A DNA stretch of 64,000 bases from Pholiota molesta (GCA_014925825.1 JACGCK010000002.1:1-64000); one strand, 5' to 3'. Counted from the stretch's first letter, positions 48,369 to 59,241 are shown. The notes: generated by a model from the sequence alone, not told the origin. Translations and numbers: made by a program.

Positions 48369-49599
48369 TTAAGAGAGGGAAGGGAAGGCGGTCTGGTCGT
48401 CGACATTGACCACGGGGGCGCTACCGTTTTGGCGTCCACCCCTGGGAGCACCGCGGCCGCGAGTGCCACGGGGCCTGTCTCCGCCACGACCTTCTCCGCC
48501 ACGACCCTCTCCGCCACGGCCTTCTCCGCCACGGCCACGGCCACGACCACCACGGTCGGGGCGCTCGAAGCGAGCGTCGATCTCGAGGTAAACTTTCTCC
48601 TCCTTCTTGGCGCGGGCTTTGGGAGCAGACCTGGTCTGTGAAAGGAGTTAGCGCTAGACAGACGGCAATGCGAGCATCGACGCATACCTTGCCAACAAAG
48701 TAGGCATCCTCCTCTTCATTCTTGGAGAGTGCGACGGCATCCTTGAAGACATCATCGGCACCGTCGTTGGCCTTGCGGGTCTCGAGCTTGGGGACGATGT
48801 CATCCTTCTCCTTCTGCTGGGCAAGGTACTGGTCGAGGGTGAGGGTGTTGTCCTCCTCTTCGGGCTCGGCGTCCCTGCGAGGGCGACGCTCGGGCTTGGC
48901 CTCGGCATCCGCAGTGGCATCAGCAGCGGTGGTGGCCCAGGCATCGACGGCGGTCTCGACGGCGGCGCCAGACCAGTCGGTAGTGGAGGGCTCGGCGCCC
49001 CACTCGTTGCCAGTGGCCTCGGCGGAGGCATCTACGATGGCAGCCTGCTCGGTCTTGAGCTCGGCATTGCCGTCGTCACCGCCCCAGGACTGGTGGATCT
49101 TCTTGTCAGAATCGCTGGAAGAGGATGAGAAGAGGCAACGGATGGAAAAGGGAGGGACGGACGTCTTGCCGGTCTGAGAGTGCCTGTCGAAAGGACGGCC
49201 CCTGCCGCCACGGGCAGCACCACGACCGCGAGCACCTCTGCCACGGGCGCCATCACGGGGCTCACGGGCCTCGGCTGGAAGGAGATGAGCGGGGATGGGG
49301 GAAGGGGAAAAAGAGACGCACATTTCTTCGGGCCCTCGGAATCCTCAGTAACGGCGGGTGCGGCGTCCTTGGGCTTTCCGCCGCGCTGGTAGTACTTGCC
49401 GCCACGGGCTGCTGGGCCGCCTCGTGATTTTTGGGCTGTGCCGCGGGCAGCGGGGGCGGGGGCGGGTGCGGGCTCCTCCTTGGACACTGGTGCGGTTACA
49501 GCTGGGGCATCATCTGGGGGGATGTGAGGGACGGTCAGCGGTGGGGGGGGTCGACGCACCATCCAGCAGGGCGAAGGGGTTTTTGGTGGCCACCGACAT
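48369..49599 (-). CDS. STM1: Stm1/SERBP1-type ribosome-associated RNA-binding protein
   Basis: A ribosome preservation and mRNA-binding factor of the Stm1/SERBP1/HABP4 family. It starts MSVATKNPFALLD (the family NPFxLL), then Arg/Gly-rich tracts, FDRHSQTGKT followed by the conserved KKIHQSWGGDD, an acidic Ala-rich spacer, EEEDNTLTLDQYLAQQKEKD (matching the SERBP1 MTLDEW-type motif) and RKANDGADDVFKDAVAL. The end has an RGG array coded by a short imperfect tandem repeat (48470-48545) and finishes DDQTAFPSLS. Four exons. The ending SLS uses the frame that keeps VNVDDQTAFPSL in register with the upstream exon. Confidence 0.85.
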
Positions 49600-49747
49600 G
49601 TTGACGGGGCCGTTTTGCTTGGTCAGTAGGGATAAGGGCGTGGGCGATGGCGGGGTGGGCGACGAGCACAGCGATCGATTTTTTTCGCACGCGCCCCCCA
49701 GGACGGGGTGTCACGGGGCCCGCTGGAACTGTACAGTTGCAAAACCC

Positions 49748-49755
49748 TATATAAG
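49748..49755 (+). promoter_or_regulatory. TATA box
   Basis: TATATAAG, one of the clearest TATA elements in the window. In plus orientation it lies 39 bp before a leader-intron donor, which fits SPP1-direction transcription. It is also 150 bp upstream of the STM1 ATG on the other strand, so it may serve either gene. Confidence 0.55.
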
Positions 49756-49794
49756 CCGCCCTTTTCCGCGCTCTTCTGCAACGCAAATACACAG

Positions 49795-49840
49795 GTGAGC
49801 ACGCCCCCACATGCGACGAACACCGCTGACATCCTCCTAG
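49795..49840 (+). other. candidate 5'-leader intron upstream of SPP1
   Basis: ACAG/GTGAGC donor at 49795 and CATCCTCCTAG acceptor at 49840 bound 46 nt on the plus strand, just downstream of the TATA box. Confidence 0.5.
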
Positions 49841-49877
49841 TCCCACAAAAGCATCTCCGCGAGGCGCGTCCACCACG

Positions 49878-50018
49878 ATGGGCACGCCCAGGACCCGGAG
49901 ACCGTACAGCGGGCTGGAGACGGACGGACAGGACTTGGGTGCGGCAGCGTCGTCGTCGCCCCTTCGTGGGCGGCGCAGGGCGCATGCCGCAATGTCTCGT
50001 TGTACATACGTAGCTTAG
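49878..50018 (+). CDS. 46-codon upstream frame (uORF or small gene)
   Basis: An ATG-started frame (MGTPRTRRPYSGLETDGQDL at its N-terminus) ends 55 nt before the proposed SPP1 ATG. It is Arg-rich and has no family I know. It follows the TATA box and candidate leader intron in the right order for a transcript. It would reduce SPP1 translation if on the same mRNA. Confidence 0.35.
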   Translation: MGTPRTRRPYSGLETDGQDLGAAASSSPLRGRRRAHAAMSRCTYVA

Positions 50019-50073
50019 TCATCCTGTATATGCCATCATGTCATGCGCTGTCTCTTGCTCTCGACCACAATCA

Positions 50074-53000
50074 ATGGCCTCCCGTCGGCTTGACATCTCC
50101 TCCCTCCTGTGTGACGACCCCCAGCCCCCCTTCTCCCCGCTCGACGTCCTCGTCCACGCCGCAACAGAGGAGCGCAGGCGGCTCGAGCAGTCCCCCCCGC
50201 GCCCCACACCCCGCGCACCGTCCCCCCGCGCCCCTACGACCTCCCCCCGCCTTCCACCAGCACCGCTCCCCCCAGCTCCTCCACTACGACCGCCGCCTCG
50301 TCCCCGACCCCGACCTCGCCCAGCACCAGCGCGCACAGGCCCTTGAGTTCCACCGCCAGCAGCAGGAGCGCGAGCGCGCCCTCAGGGCCCAGGAGCTCGA
50401 CCGCCGCCGCCGCGAGGACGACGAGCGCCGTCTCTTTGACCAGTATGGCCGCCAGCAGCGTGAGCAGCAAGAGTATGAGTTGCGTAAGCGCGAAGAACGT
50501 CTGAGAGAAGAGCGTCTGCGTGAGGAGCAGTTCCGCGAAATCGAACGTCGTAAGCTCGACGAGCAGGAACAGCACCAGCGTCTGCTCAAGCAGCGCGAGC
50601 TCGAACGCCGAGAGCTCGAGCGCCGTGAGCTGGAAAGGCGAGAGCTCGAGAGGGACCTCGAGCGCAGGGAGCTCGAGAGACGGGACCATGAGCGTCGAGA
50701 GCACGAACGGCGGGAACTCGAGCGCCAGCTCGCTGAGCGACAACAGCGGGACGCCGTCGACCGCGAGCTCGATCTCGCCCGTCGTCGGGAGCAGGAGCAC
50801 ATCGACGAGCTTCGTCGCCGCCAACAAATCCAGCTCGACCACCAGCCCCGCTATCTCGAACCCCACACCGTCGTCACCTCCCCCCATCCGCCCTCCATCT
50901 CCCACCTCATCTCTCACTCCGCCTCCCCCCGGCCCTCCGATCGTCCCCAGATAACCTCTCTGCCCATCAAGATCCCTCCTGATTCGCCGACCATCGCCAT
51001 CCCCACCTCATCTCAGGAGGATCCGCGCCCAATCAAGAAGCGCCGCTACTCCGAATCCCCCACTCGGCCCATTCCGGACGATAAGGAGCACATCGCCCGG
51101 GAAAGGGACAAGATGGTCGTCGGCGAGCTAGGCTACGGCCGCATCGAATCCCTCGTCGCTGCGCCCGCCCACCCGCCGAGACGGCCAGGCTCAGGCCACG
51201 GCCACAATCGCAAGGTCGCCGTCGCCGACTTGCTCACCGTCGACAAGGACCGCCCTATATCCTCCACCTCCGAAATTCGTGATCGCGATGCTCATCGTCT
51301 TCTCAGCCCCCTGGGCAGGAGGTCTCCTCCAGGCAGCCAAATTGGGAGGGCCAAGGCCGCTCGCAAGTCTGACGAGCACCTCCTTCGCGAACCGCCGCCT
51401 CAGCCTGTGGAACCCGAACTCAAGAAACCCAAAGAGGAGCCCACAATCAAACAAGAATTCAGACCCTCGCGTTCACAAGACACCCTCCGATCCCCTGTTA
51501 TCGACGACGCTCGGCCAACCAAACCAATATCAAAGGAGGTGGCGCCTCCGCTAGCAACCACTACAGCACCCGCGCCCCCAAAGGTTCAACCACCCGCCCG
51601 CAAGCGCAATCAAGAGGATGTATACGAGTGGTTTCTACAACAATACGAGGAAGAGCCCTCTCCTACAGTATCTGTGCGTGTGGAGCCACCGCACACCCCC
51701 TCTCCTTCCCTGAGCCCCGTCACTTCCGCCCCTGCTGCACCATCTGCTGCCAAGAGCCCGACGGTCCCGCACCGATCCCCATTCTCCGCCGCTGTGTCAC
51801 TCGACGAGGAGCTGGAGGAACTTGTTTCAAAGCCCCCAATGTCTAACTCTTCCGTACCTGCTACCATCAGGAAACAAGACCCTGACATTGATATGGAGCT
51901 GGATGTTGACCTCGCTGTCAATGAACTCGTCGAGACGTTGGAGGCCGATGCGGACGATGTGAAACGCGAGCCCAAGGCAATGGAAGTCGATGTAGAGGCC
52001 GAGCTCCTCAGCCTCCTCGACGACGCCCCAAAGCCCGCTCCTTCTTCCTCTTCGTCCAGCGCTGCCCGACGTAACCCTCCTTCCTCCGCGGCGCCAACCT
52101 CGTCCTCCTCCCACGCCGCGGCCTCCGTCCATTCCCATTCGCACTCTCACTCTCACGCCGTCCACGCTAAGCAGCAAAACCACAACCGCTCACCCAGCGA
52201 GGCACCTCATGTCTCGCCTGTCATATCAAACGCCGTGGCAGCGGTCCTGTCGCCTGTCTTGGCGGTACGTCATCCGTCCACCCGGCCGACCTCCGAGCGG
52301 GGATCCATGCCCCCGCCGGCGAGTACTGGTGGGGTTGGCAAAAAGGGCATGGAGAGGGCAGAAAGTGTTACTCCAACATCGACAGGGGCGGCTACGACGG
52401 CAACGGGTTCCAATCCTACTGCAAAGAAAAAGAAAGAGACCACGGCCAAGGTGCGTGCAATCTACTCATCGTCTTATCGTTATACCCACTAACTTTTGTT
52501 CCAGGCGAAAGCCAAAAATGCCAACGGGGCTGTTGCACCTGCGACGACACCTGCTCCGGGGGCCGCCAAGGCGAAGGCCAAGCCCACTGCAAAAGGCAAG
52601 AAAGGCGTCGCAGCGGATGCAGCCACTGCGCCAGGCACAACGTTAACGCCCCCAGGGCCCAGTGGTGGCAAGGGCGCGAAGGGGCCAGCTGGGGCATTGG
52701 CCACCGGTCGCAAGAACGGGCCTTCTGCGTCGCGTTCGCGCTCGGCGTCTGTTATGCCTGCGGGCAACGCGTCAGTCGGTCCTGAGAGCGAGGCGGTCAG
52801 GGCAGAAAAGCAGGAGGAAGAGGAGGACTCTGATGCTGAAGCGAACGAGGATGATAAGCTATACTGTGTGTGCAAGACCAAGTACGATGAAGATCGGTTC
52901 ATGATCGCGTGCGATCGGTGGGTATTTGTTCTTTATCAAATTCGTGTTCTAGTCGCTGACTCTATGGGATATAAAGCTGCGACGAGTGGTATCATACACA

Positions 53001-54340
53001 GTGCGTGAAGATGCCGGACCTTGAGGTTGATCTGGTGGATCAGTTTATCTGCCCCTTGTGCATTGAAAGTGAGATCCATCGCCGTTCTGTCCTGGCTTTG
53101 TCCTAATACTAATGAAATTCTATCCCAGAAAACCCTCATTTAAATCTGCGCACTACGTATAAGGCGCGCTGTCTGTTCGGGCTTCGCCACCCTGATCCGT
53201 CATCAACCAAAGCGTGCCACAAGGCTGCACGGGGCGCCTTTTCCAAGTACTGCTCGGACGAATGTGGTGTCAAGTACATGCAATCGCGCATCGATACTTG
53301 GGCGAAGAAGGGTGGCAAGGCCGAGAAGCTGTGGGACAGCGTCAAGGGCGCAGAAAAGAGGGAGGGCATAGTGTGTGCCGTCGAAATGGAGAGTGACGAG
53401 GAGGAGGATGCTGACACCACTGCAGCACCCGCCGATGCCGACGTAAATGGGTGCGCGAAGATAGAGGCCGATGGTGCCAAAGGAGAGGGGGATGAACAGG
53501 CAGAGGATGAAAAAGACGCGAATTCATCCAAGGAACAGAAGCAGCAACAGCCCCAGCCGCCGCCGAAGCTCAAGCATAAACACCAGCACATCAAGACCCG
53601 CGTTGTGCAGCCAACCATGTCCAAGGTTGCCCGAGAGACGAAACGCCTCAATAGCCTCCTGGACACGGTGATCAGGCTGCGCGAGGAGATCAAGCGCGGG
53701 ATGGAAATCGTTGTCTGGCGCGAGCAGCTGCTGAAGCTGGCGAGCGAACGCGCAGAGGCGGTGGGCCAGTGCGGGTGGGACCAGCGGCTCTGCATGGACG
53801 ACGAAGAATGGGCGGACATTGGCGCTGGGGTCCTCGAGAGCTATGAGGACGCCGTGCTCCGGGCGGAGGCTGCCAAAGAAGAGGATGGGCGGAAGGAGAG
53901 ATGGAAGTCGACGGCGCGGAGGAGCAGTGGTGGTGTCCTGGCAAGAAAGTGTGCGATCGTCATCAAGGGTTGTCTGTTCTTCGTATCGTGAATTTTGTTT
54001 TCATTGACTTTTCTTCACTTCATTTATCAGATGGCAGACTGTCCGATACAAGGACGTGTGTAAGGAAAAGGAAAAGAAGGAAGAGGCGCTGGCGAAGCTC
54101 ACGACGCGAGAGCGCGAGATTCGCAAGCGCATTGAAGACATGCTTGATCCCCAAAACACCAATAACCCCGCCACTGCGAATCACACTACCATCCAGATCA
54201 GCGGCGCGAAGGATACCTCCCATGTATTACTTAAGTCGTCGAACACCAAATCCGTCAACGGCCATGCCAAGTCGAAAGCAGCGGCGTCGTCCGGTGATGC
54301 GCATAAAAAGGGCAAGAAACGAAAAGCACCTGCCTCTTAA
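50074..54340 (+). CDS. SPP1: COMPASS subunit Spp1/CFP1-type PHD protein, frame broken
   Basis: Chromatin reader of the Set1/COMPASS H3K4 methyltransferase. The PHD finger is split by an intron: KLYCVCKTKYDEDRFMIACD joins CDEWYHTQCVKMPDLEVD and FICPLCIE. A second Cys-rich block follows, ARCLFGLRHPDPSSTKACHK with SKYCSDECGVKYMQSRID, and the C-terminal WWCPGKKVCDRHQGW block is the CFP1/Spp1 family signature. The region before the PHD is unusually long (about 900 residues), with a charged Arg/Glu helix (50400-50850), Pro/Ser-rich sequence and a His-Ser run. Two frame breaks occur, in C-runs between 50190 and 50260 and at 53893-53896, each explicable by missing bases. Start MASRRLDISSLLCDD was chosen over the longer frame that starts upstream. 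Confidence 0.82.
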
Positions 54341-54772
54341 TCATTTAATTTTGTTTTAACTTTCTCTCGCATTGCAATGACGGACCTGTGCGTGAACATG
54401 ACCTTGACCATGACATTAATGAAGCTAGGCAATTCGTTCAACCTACATGTGCTGTTCTCATAGAGCCCTATGACACTTTACCTCTTCATCACCCCTTTCC
54501 ACCCTCCTTCCATGTTTCTATTCGTACGGCTTTTCATTTCTTGTTTCCTTTGGCCCTTCTTCCATGCCTTCACCTCATACGTCACCTTTTTTTTTTTGTC
54601 TGTTGCATTGTACTTTGCTGTCGTCCGCGTCGCCGCATTCTCCATCAGCGTGTATTAGTCGTGCTTATGTAGCTCATATTAGCATTTTCATCCAGTTCTT
54701 GCAAGTGATAACTTGTGTGTATAGATAATTATTTTACAACCATGGCATCTTGGGCTGCAGTGGTGTTAAGAT
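54341..54772. other. convergent 3' region, SPP1 and LSM1
   Basis: Pyrimidine-rich with a T9-10 run near 54590. No gene seen. Confidence 0.55.
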
Positions 54773-55566
54773 CTAATCTACACGACCCAAAGTGACTGGT
54801 CCTTGGACGTATGGCGTATATGCCTGACGACCAAAATATCGACGATAAAATCCTACAATTCAGGCGATGAGAGATAAGGGGAAATAGTATGTTAGTATCC
54901 GTCGCCTTCTCCGCCTTCTTTGCAAAACCCTTTTTGCTCGTATAAGATCTGGGACTTGAGTCTTCGCGTTCTTTTTTGGCTTCGGCCTCTTGTTTGTGAT
55001 ATGCATTAAGAATGTTGAAATCCACCTGCTTCAGCGGGACGTCTTCTTCCCTGTCCAAGTCCTGGATAGATGGGGCGCGGACAGTCAGAGCGTGACGGAC
55101 ATGCATCGCACAACATCGAAGACGCACTATTTCACCCAGCAGCACCACGTTCTCGCCGCGGATGAGGAAAAGGCCGTGCCAGCTCTCTGCAAATGCATTT
55201 CCGTGGTATATCCGCTCGACTGTATCTTCCAGCACGAGATTAGCTATTGCGGTGGCGGACGGGGGGCGAAGGGAAATGGATGAGCGCCTTAGTTCTGTTG
55301 CGAGGCATGGAAGGCTACTCACCAAATTGATCATAGGAGCGCAGAACGCCATGCAGTTTCCGGCCGTCGCGTAGGATTACTAGCATCTTTCCTGGGCAAA
55401 ATGCAGCATGCCGGGCGAAGACAGCGGGAGACGAGGGGTGGGTGGGGAAAGAATGCAAAGGATTTGCTCAGGACGGAAATGGAGAAGCGCGATGACTTTG
55501 GGCAGACGTACTGTCCACACAATCCACCAGGGAGCCCGAGGTCGTGAAGGGGATTAAAGAGTCCAT
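54773..55566 (-). CDS. LSM1: LSM1, mRNA decapping and decay factor
   Basis: Subunit of the cytoplasmic Lsm1-7 ring that binds 3' ends of deadenylated mRNA. It has [18 protein letters not shown], the Sm1 motif [33 protein letters not shown], then [20 protein letters not shown] with the Sm2 motif [10 protein letters not shown], and [20 protein letters not shown]. The exon junctions restore these motifs. The C-terminus is uncertain. Reading through an apparent intron (branch-like TACTAAC near 54895) gives an ending [19 protein letters not shown] with a stop at 54773, while the unspliced frame runs on to 54729. I prefer the former. The tRNA gene lies upstream in the opposite direction. Confidence 0.82.
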
Positions 55567-55698
55567 GGGAGGCGGAATGGAGAGCTGCTCTAGGCAGCGG
55601 AACCGTGAAGGAGAAGACAAAGCTGCGCGGGGCGTCTCCGCCAAACAATGGCCCCCCACCGGCAGCGTCCTGGGGACTGTCCCTGCCGTATTACCACA

Positions 55699-55788
55699 GC
55701 TGGAATGGCCGAGTCGTTAAGGCGAGTGATTTGAACTCTCATCATCACTTGGTGTTTCACCGCGTAGGTTCAAATCCTGCTTCCAGCG
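55699..55788 (+). tRNA. tRNA-Ser (anticodon UGA) with a 9-nt intron
   Basis: The acceptor stem pairs GCTGGAA (55699-55705) with TTCCAGC (55781-55787), followed by discriminator G. The anticodon stem AGTGA/TCACT holds the loop with anticodon TGA. Nine extra bases (ACTCTCATC) sit one base 3' of the anticodon, the canonical nuclear tRNA intron position. The variable arm GGTG-TTT-CACC and T-arm GTAGG-TTCAAAT-CCTGC are intact. The mature length of 81 nt suits tRNA-Ser. The D-loop reads GAGTCGTTAAGG where GAGTGGTTAAGG is usual. Confidence 0.92.
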
Positions 55789-55790
55789 AA

Positions 55791-55795
55791 TTTTT
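55791..55795 (+). terminator. Pol III terminator
   Basis: T5 run three bases after the tRNA 3' end; a second T5 follows at 55801-55805 as back-up. Confidence 0.75.
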
Positions 55796-55949
55796 CCTAC
55801 TTTTTGTACGACACTTTATTTTGGCCTCTAAATAATACCAGTAGCCCTTTTAAACCAGCTTTCACAGAACATATAACATGCAGAGCTTGCATTCGTCTAT
55901 CACGCATCCAGTCCAGGGTATTCAGGAGAAAACATAAATTACAGTGCGG

Positions 55950-56395
55950 TCATGCTGATGTTGTCTGTCCGGGATATTCCCATTGTCCTGGCTCGGGCTT
56001 GTCCTCCAAGGGCTCCCAGCTGTAGAGACGTCCGTCAGATAGCAATACATGGGTCCACAGCGAACATCTACATACGCTTTCCATTCCACCATCTGGGCGG
56101 CCAACTTTAGCTCATCTGACGCAATATCCAGCGCCTCCTCGATCTGCCCCTCGTTCAGTTTGGCCTCCACGGTAGCAACGTCGCCATTGGCGTTTTGGAC
56201 GATGTTCAGCTTATTGCGCACGAGCGCCTCCACGCCCTGTCGGTAGACGGATGTTTGCGGGATGGCCGAGAGTGCGGAGAGGGTTGATTCGTAGGTTTTC
56301 ACCAGTTCTGGTAGAGGGTCAGGGTGGACGTTCAGGCCATAGATTCCGGTTGTCCTTTTGGCGATTTGGAATAGCGGACGTGTGAGGCGGAACAT
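55950..56395 (-). CDS. complex I B13 subunit (NDUFA5-type)
   Basis: Accessory subunit of the matrix arm of NADH:ubiquinone oxidoreductase. Landmarks are MFRLTRPLFQIAKRTTGIYG, then LNVHPDPLPELVKTYESTLS and AIPQTSVYRQGVEALVRNKL with the family YRxxVE motif. EGQIEEALDIASDELKLAAQ follows, then MVEWKAWEPLEDKPEPGQWE with the conserved W-x-P-L-E. Length about 130 residues, as in fungal NUFM. One intron before WEPLED. It starts 125 bp from the divergent mitochondrial bL32m gene. Confidence 0.86.
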
Positions 56396-56520
56396 GGCAA
56401 GCAACGGCGAAGGATGGGTTGAATCACTCGGGACTTGGGCGCGAAAGCTGCACGTCGGAGTCTCAATTTTTAATTTCTTGCGCTCTGTGCTACTACTGCT
56501 CGTTGCTCCAACTGCTAACC

Positions 56521-56958
56521 ATGGCCGCCCTCGCGCTCGGACACACGCAGGCCCTCTTTCGGCCCTCCTTCTTCTCCAAATGGGCACCCGCTGCCCTTGC
56601 TCCGCATCCCTCAGCTTGCCCGGACTCTCATGGTCAATGCCTTCGCTCCAGTCACTCCTTGACCTCTTCCCTCCTTTCCTTCTCGCCGTTCCCAAGTCAA
56701 AGACCTCGCACTCACGAAAGGCTATGCGGAGTGCGAACAAGGGACTGAAGGACAAGCAAAGTACGCGACTCTCAAACAGACAAAACAGACAAGTCGCGTC
56801 CTAATACTCACGTTCTTTTGCTAGACATCACGAATTGCCCTGGTTGCGGCTCGGTCAAGCTCGCCCATCATATCTGCCCCAACTGCTATAGCGCCGTGAA
56901 CCGACAGTGGAAAGCCAAGAACAAACAAGAATCCGACCATATTCCTGATCTCTCATGA
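56521..56958 (+). CDS. MRPL32: mitochondrial ribosomal protein bL32m
   Basis: Large-subunit protein of the mitochondrial ribosome. The conserved part is SLLDLFPPFLLAVPKSKTSH, SRKAMRSANKGLKDKQ, an intron, then NITNCPGCGSVKLAHHICPN with a CxxC-CxxC zinc ribbon and CYSAVNRQWKAKNKQE. The first exon is ambiguous. MAALALGHTQALFRPSFFSK (from 56521) looks like a presequence but lies in a frame that needs one extra base to join the conserved part. An in-frame ATG at 56637 (MPSLQSLLDLF) needs no correction but gives a short presequence. I give the longer span. Confidence 0.84.
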
Positions 56959-57465
56959 CCGCTTGACCCACTCTCCCTAACGCATCTGGGTGCGTTTGTT
57001 GTTCTGCATTCACTTGCCTACTCTTACATTTAGATGCCAATACAGAGCATATGATTCATCACAAAAGTGCAATTAAACGACGATGTTAAACATAGAATTT
57101 ACCGTGGAAGATCTCGCAATGACTGATGCTCTAATAAATAGGCGCTGCATCTTTCTCTCGTCGCTCGCGGACGGCATAGTTTCGCAATCTTATTATAATA
57201 TGATTTTCGCTTTCATTATGCCTCAGAGCAGTATACAAGCATATGTAATTTATTTCGCAGAGTTTACAGTGTAATTCTCAAATGGGTAATGCCCTAAGTA
57301 ATGCTCACGAGGGCGGGCTGCCGGATCACCCGCATATCATATCCTCTTCTCGTGTTCTCTCATGGGAATATTCAGCCATGTATTTATACATGCTGGGATT
57401 ACATTCTTCCAACCCCTTTTCTCCTGCTTATACCCTTACTCACCCAGTCGCTTGCTTTCTTGAAT
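56959..57465. other. intergenic, thiolase upstream
   Basis: AT-rich with no gene seen. An open frame reaches upstream of the thiolase ATG but shows no family sequence and was not used. Confidence 0.55.
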
Positions 57466-59241
57466 ATGCTTGTCGCTTCACGGGTGCCTTTAAGGCGCAG
57501 CGTCTACCCCGCACTCGCGCGGGCGGCTAGCTCGAAGACGCGTCCCCATGGTCTCGCGGCAATTCTAGAGAAGAAGCCAGACGATGTTGTCATAACATTC
57601 GCCAAACGTACTGCAGTTGGACGAGCGAAGAAGGGCCAGCTGAAGATACCCCTGTCGACGAGATGCTGCATGCTTTGTTCAAGGTCCCGCTCGTTCTTTC
57701 TCGAATGTTATACTCGGAGGCTCTGTTCCATGCTTATATTTCTACATAATTTTACAGGCTACACTTGAGGAAACAAAGCTAGACCCTTCCAAAATTGATG
57801 ATATCTGCGTTGGTCTGTATTTTCATTAATTGTTGAATGTACTGGACATCTAGATCTGACCCGCTTCACTTGACAGCTACTTGCCACCCGCCCTCACCTC
57901 TATATATTTCTAGGGCAGCTGCAATTGCAGCTGGTATTCCGGAAGAGGTCCCCATCTCAACTGTGAACCGACTATGCTCATCAGGCCTCATGGCCATCCG
58001 GAATATTGCTCATGCAATTCAAGTCGGGGAGGCTTCTCTTGGGATAGCAGCTGGTGCCGAGAGTATGAGTTTAAAGTGAGTTATATTTACCCCACACCCG
58101 GATTATAACCTGATGATGTTTTCCAGCCCTCGGCCTTCTCCTGAAGTTGTTGAGAAGGTGTCCGAGCACCCTCAAGCCTATGATTGCATGCAAGCGAGTA
58201 CAATTGCGGTATTTCAGTGAATGCGGGCTGATAATAGATCAATTTCAGCCTATGGGTTGGACATCGGAAATGGTTGCGCAGACATACAAAGTATCCCGTA
58301 AAACACAGGACGAATACGCTTTCATCTCCCATAGCAGGGCGAGCAAGGTAATTTGTTTGTCAAGACATGAAAGGCCCTTTGCTAACGTATCATCCCCTAA
58401 TCTAGGCCGTCTCTGGAGGGATATTTGCAGACGAAATCATACCAATAAACCTACGCGGCTCAATACTATCCGTCGATGATACTGTCAGACCGGGTGTGAC
58501 TTTGGAAAGCCTCGCAGGCCTCAAGCCTGTATTCCCCCAGTGGGGAGAAGCCAGTACGACAGCTGGAAATGCTAGTGGTGTTGGTGACGGTGCTGGCCTC
58601 TGCATCTTGACCACTCGTGCTAGAGCAGAAGCTGAAGGCATGGAGGTCTTGGGCAAATATGTCACCTCCACAGTTGTCGGTCAGTCATTTAAATCCGAAG
58701 ACGATGAATAGCCATGAACTTTGAATCTCAGGAGTTGAGCCAAGATATATGGGTATCGCACCTATTTACGCTATACCAAAGGTCCTTGAACAAGTAGGAT
58801 TGACCAAAGAGGATATCGACATTTATGAGGTAGGTGATCATCATCCTTGCTTTTAAATGAAGTATTAAAGATAAGGATTTTGCAGATTAACGAAGCATTT
58901 GCCTCTCAATTTGCCTATTGCGTTGAACATTTAGGTATACCTATTGAGAAGATAAATCCCAAGTAAGCCAATAAATGGATGTTGGAATCAGACCTATCTG
59001 ACAGTACGCACAGTGGAGGCGCCATAGCTATATCACATCCTCTCGCAATGAGTGAGTCCATCCTCCTTTCCACAGAAACTCAGAGTAAAAATTAATATTG
59101 GGATATGTAGCTGGCATCCGGCAAGTTGTTACTGGTCTTGCACAGCTTAAGCGACAAGAAGGCAAGCTACTGTGCACAAGCATGTGCGTTGGGAGTGGTA
59201 TGGGCGCTGCCGGTATTTTTGTGAACGAGCAAACCCAATAG
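57466..59241 (+). CDS. POT1: 3-ketoacyl-CoA thiolase, peroxisomal type, frame broken
   Basis: The last enzyme of fatty-acid beta-oxidation. The N-terminus is basic (MLVASRVPLRRSVYPALARA). Landmarks are VVITFAKRTAVGRAKKGQLK, DTPVDEMLHALFKATLEETK, the nucleophile STVNRLCSSGLMAIRNIAHA, GAESMSLNPRPSPEVVEKVS, PMGWTSEMVAQTYKVSRKTQ, EASTTAGNASGVGDGAGLCI, VEPRYMGIAPIYAIPK, INEAFASQFAYCVEHL, NGGAIAISHPLAMTGIRQVV and CTSMCVGSGMGAAGIFVN with the second Cys. The usual GHPLG is SHPLA here. At 57643-57646 one base seems missing (AAGAT for AAGGAT), which moves the frame off DTPVDEM. About eleven introns. Confidence 0.9.

Noticed and set aside
48421..49323. Long alternative frames through the STM1 region
   Set aside because: They arise from GC-rich low-complexity coding sequence; the spliced STM1 model accounts for the conserved motifs.
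50234..50917. Long minus-strand frame opposite the SPP1 charged helix
   Set aside because: It is the mirror of a repetitive Arg/Glu coding region; its Leu/Ser-rich product shows no family feature.
59000..59060. Loss of GHP in the thiolase as inactivation
   Set aside because: The His is kept (SHPLA) and, as I recall, fungal peroxisomal thiolases vary at the flanking Gly; not evidence of loss.
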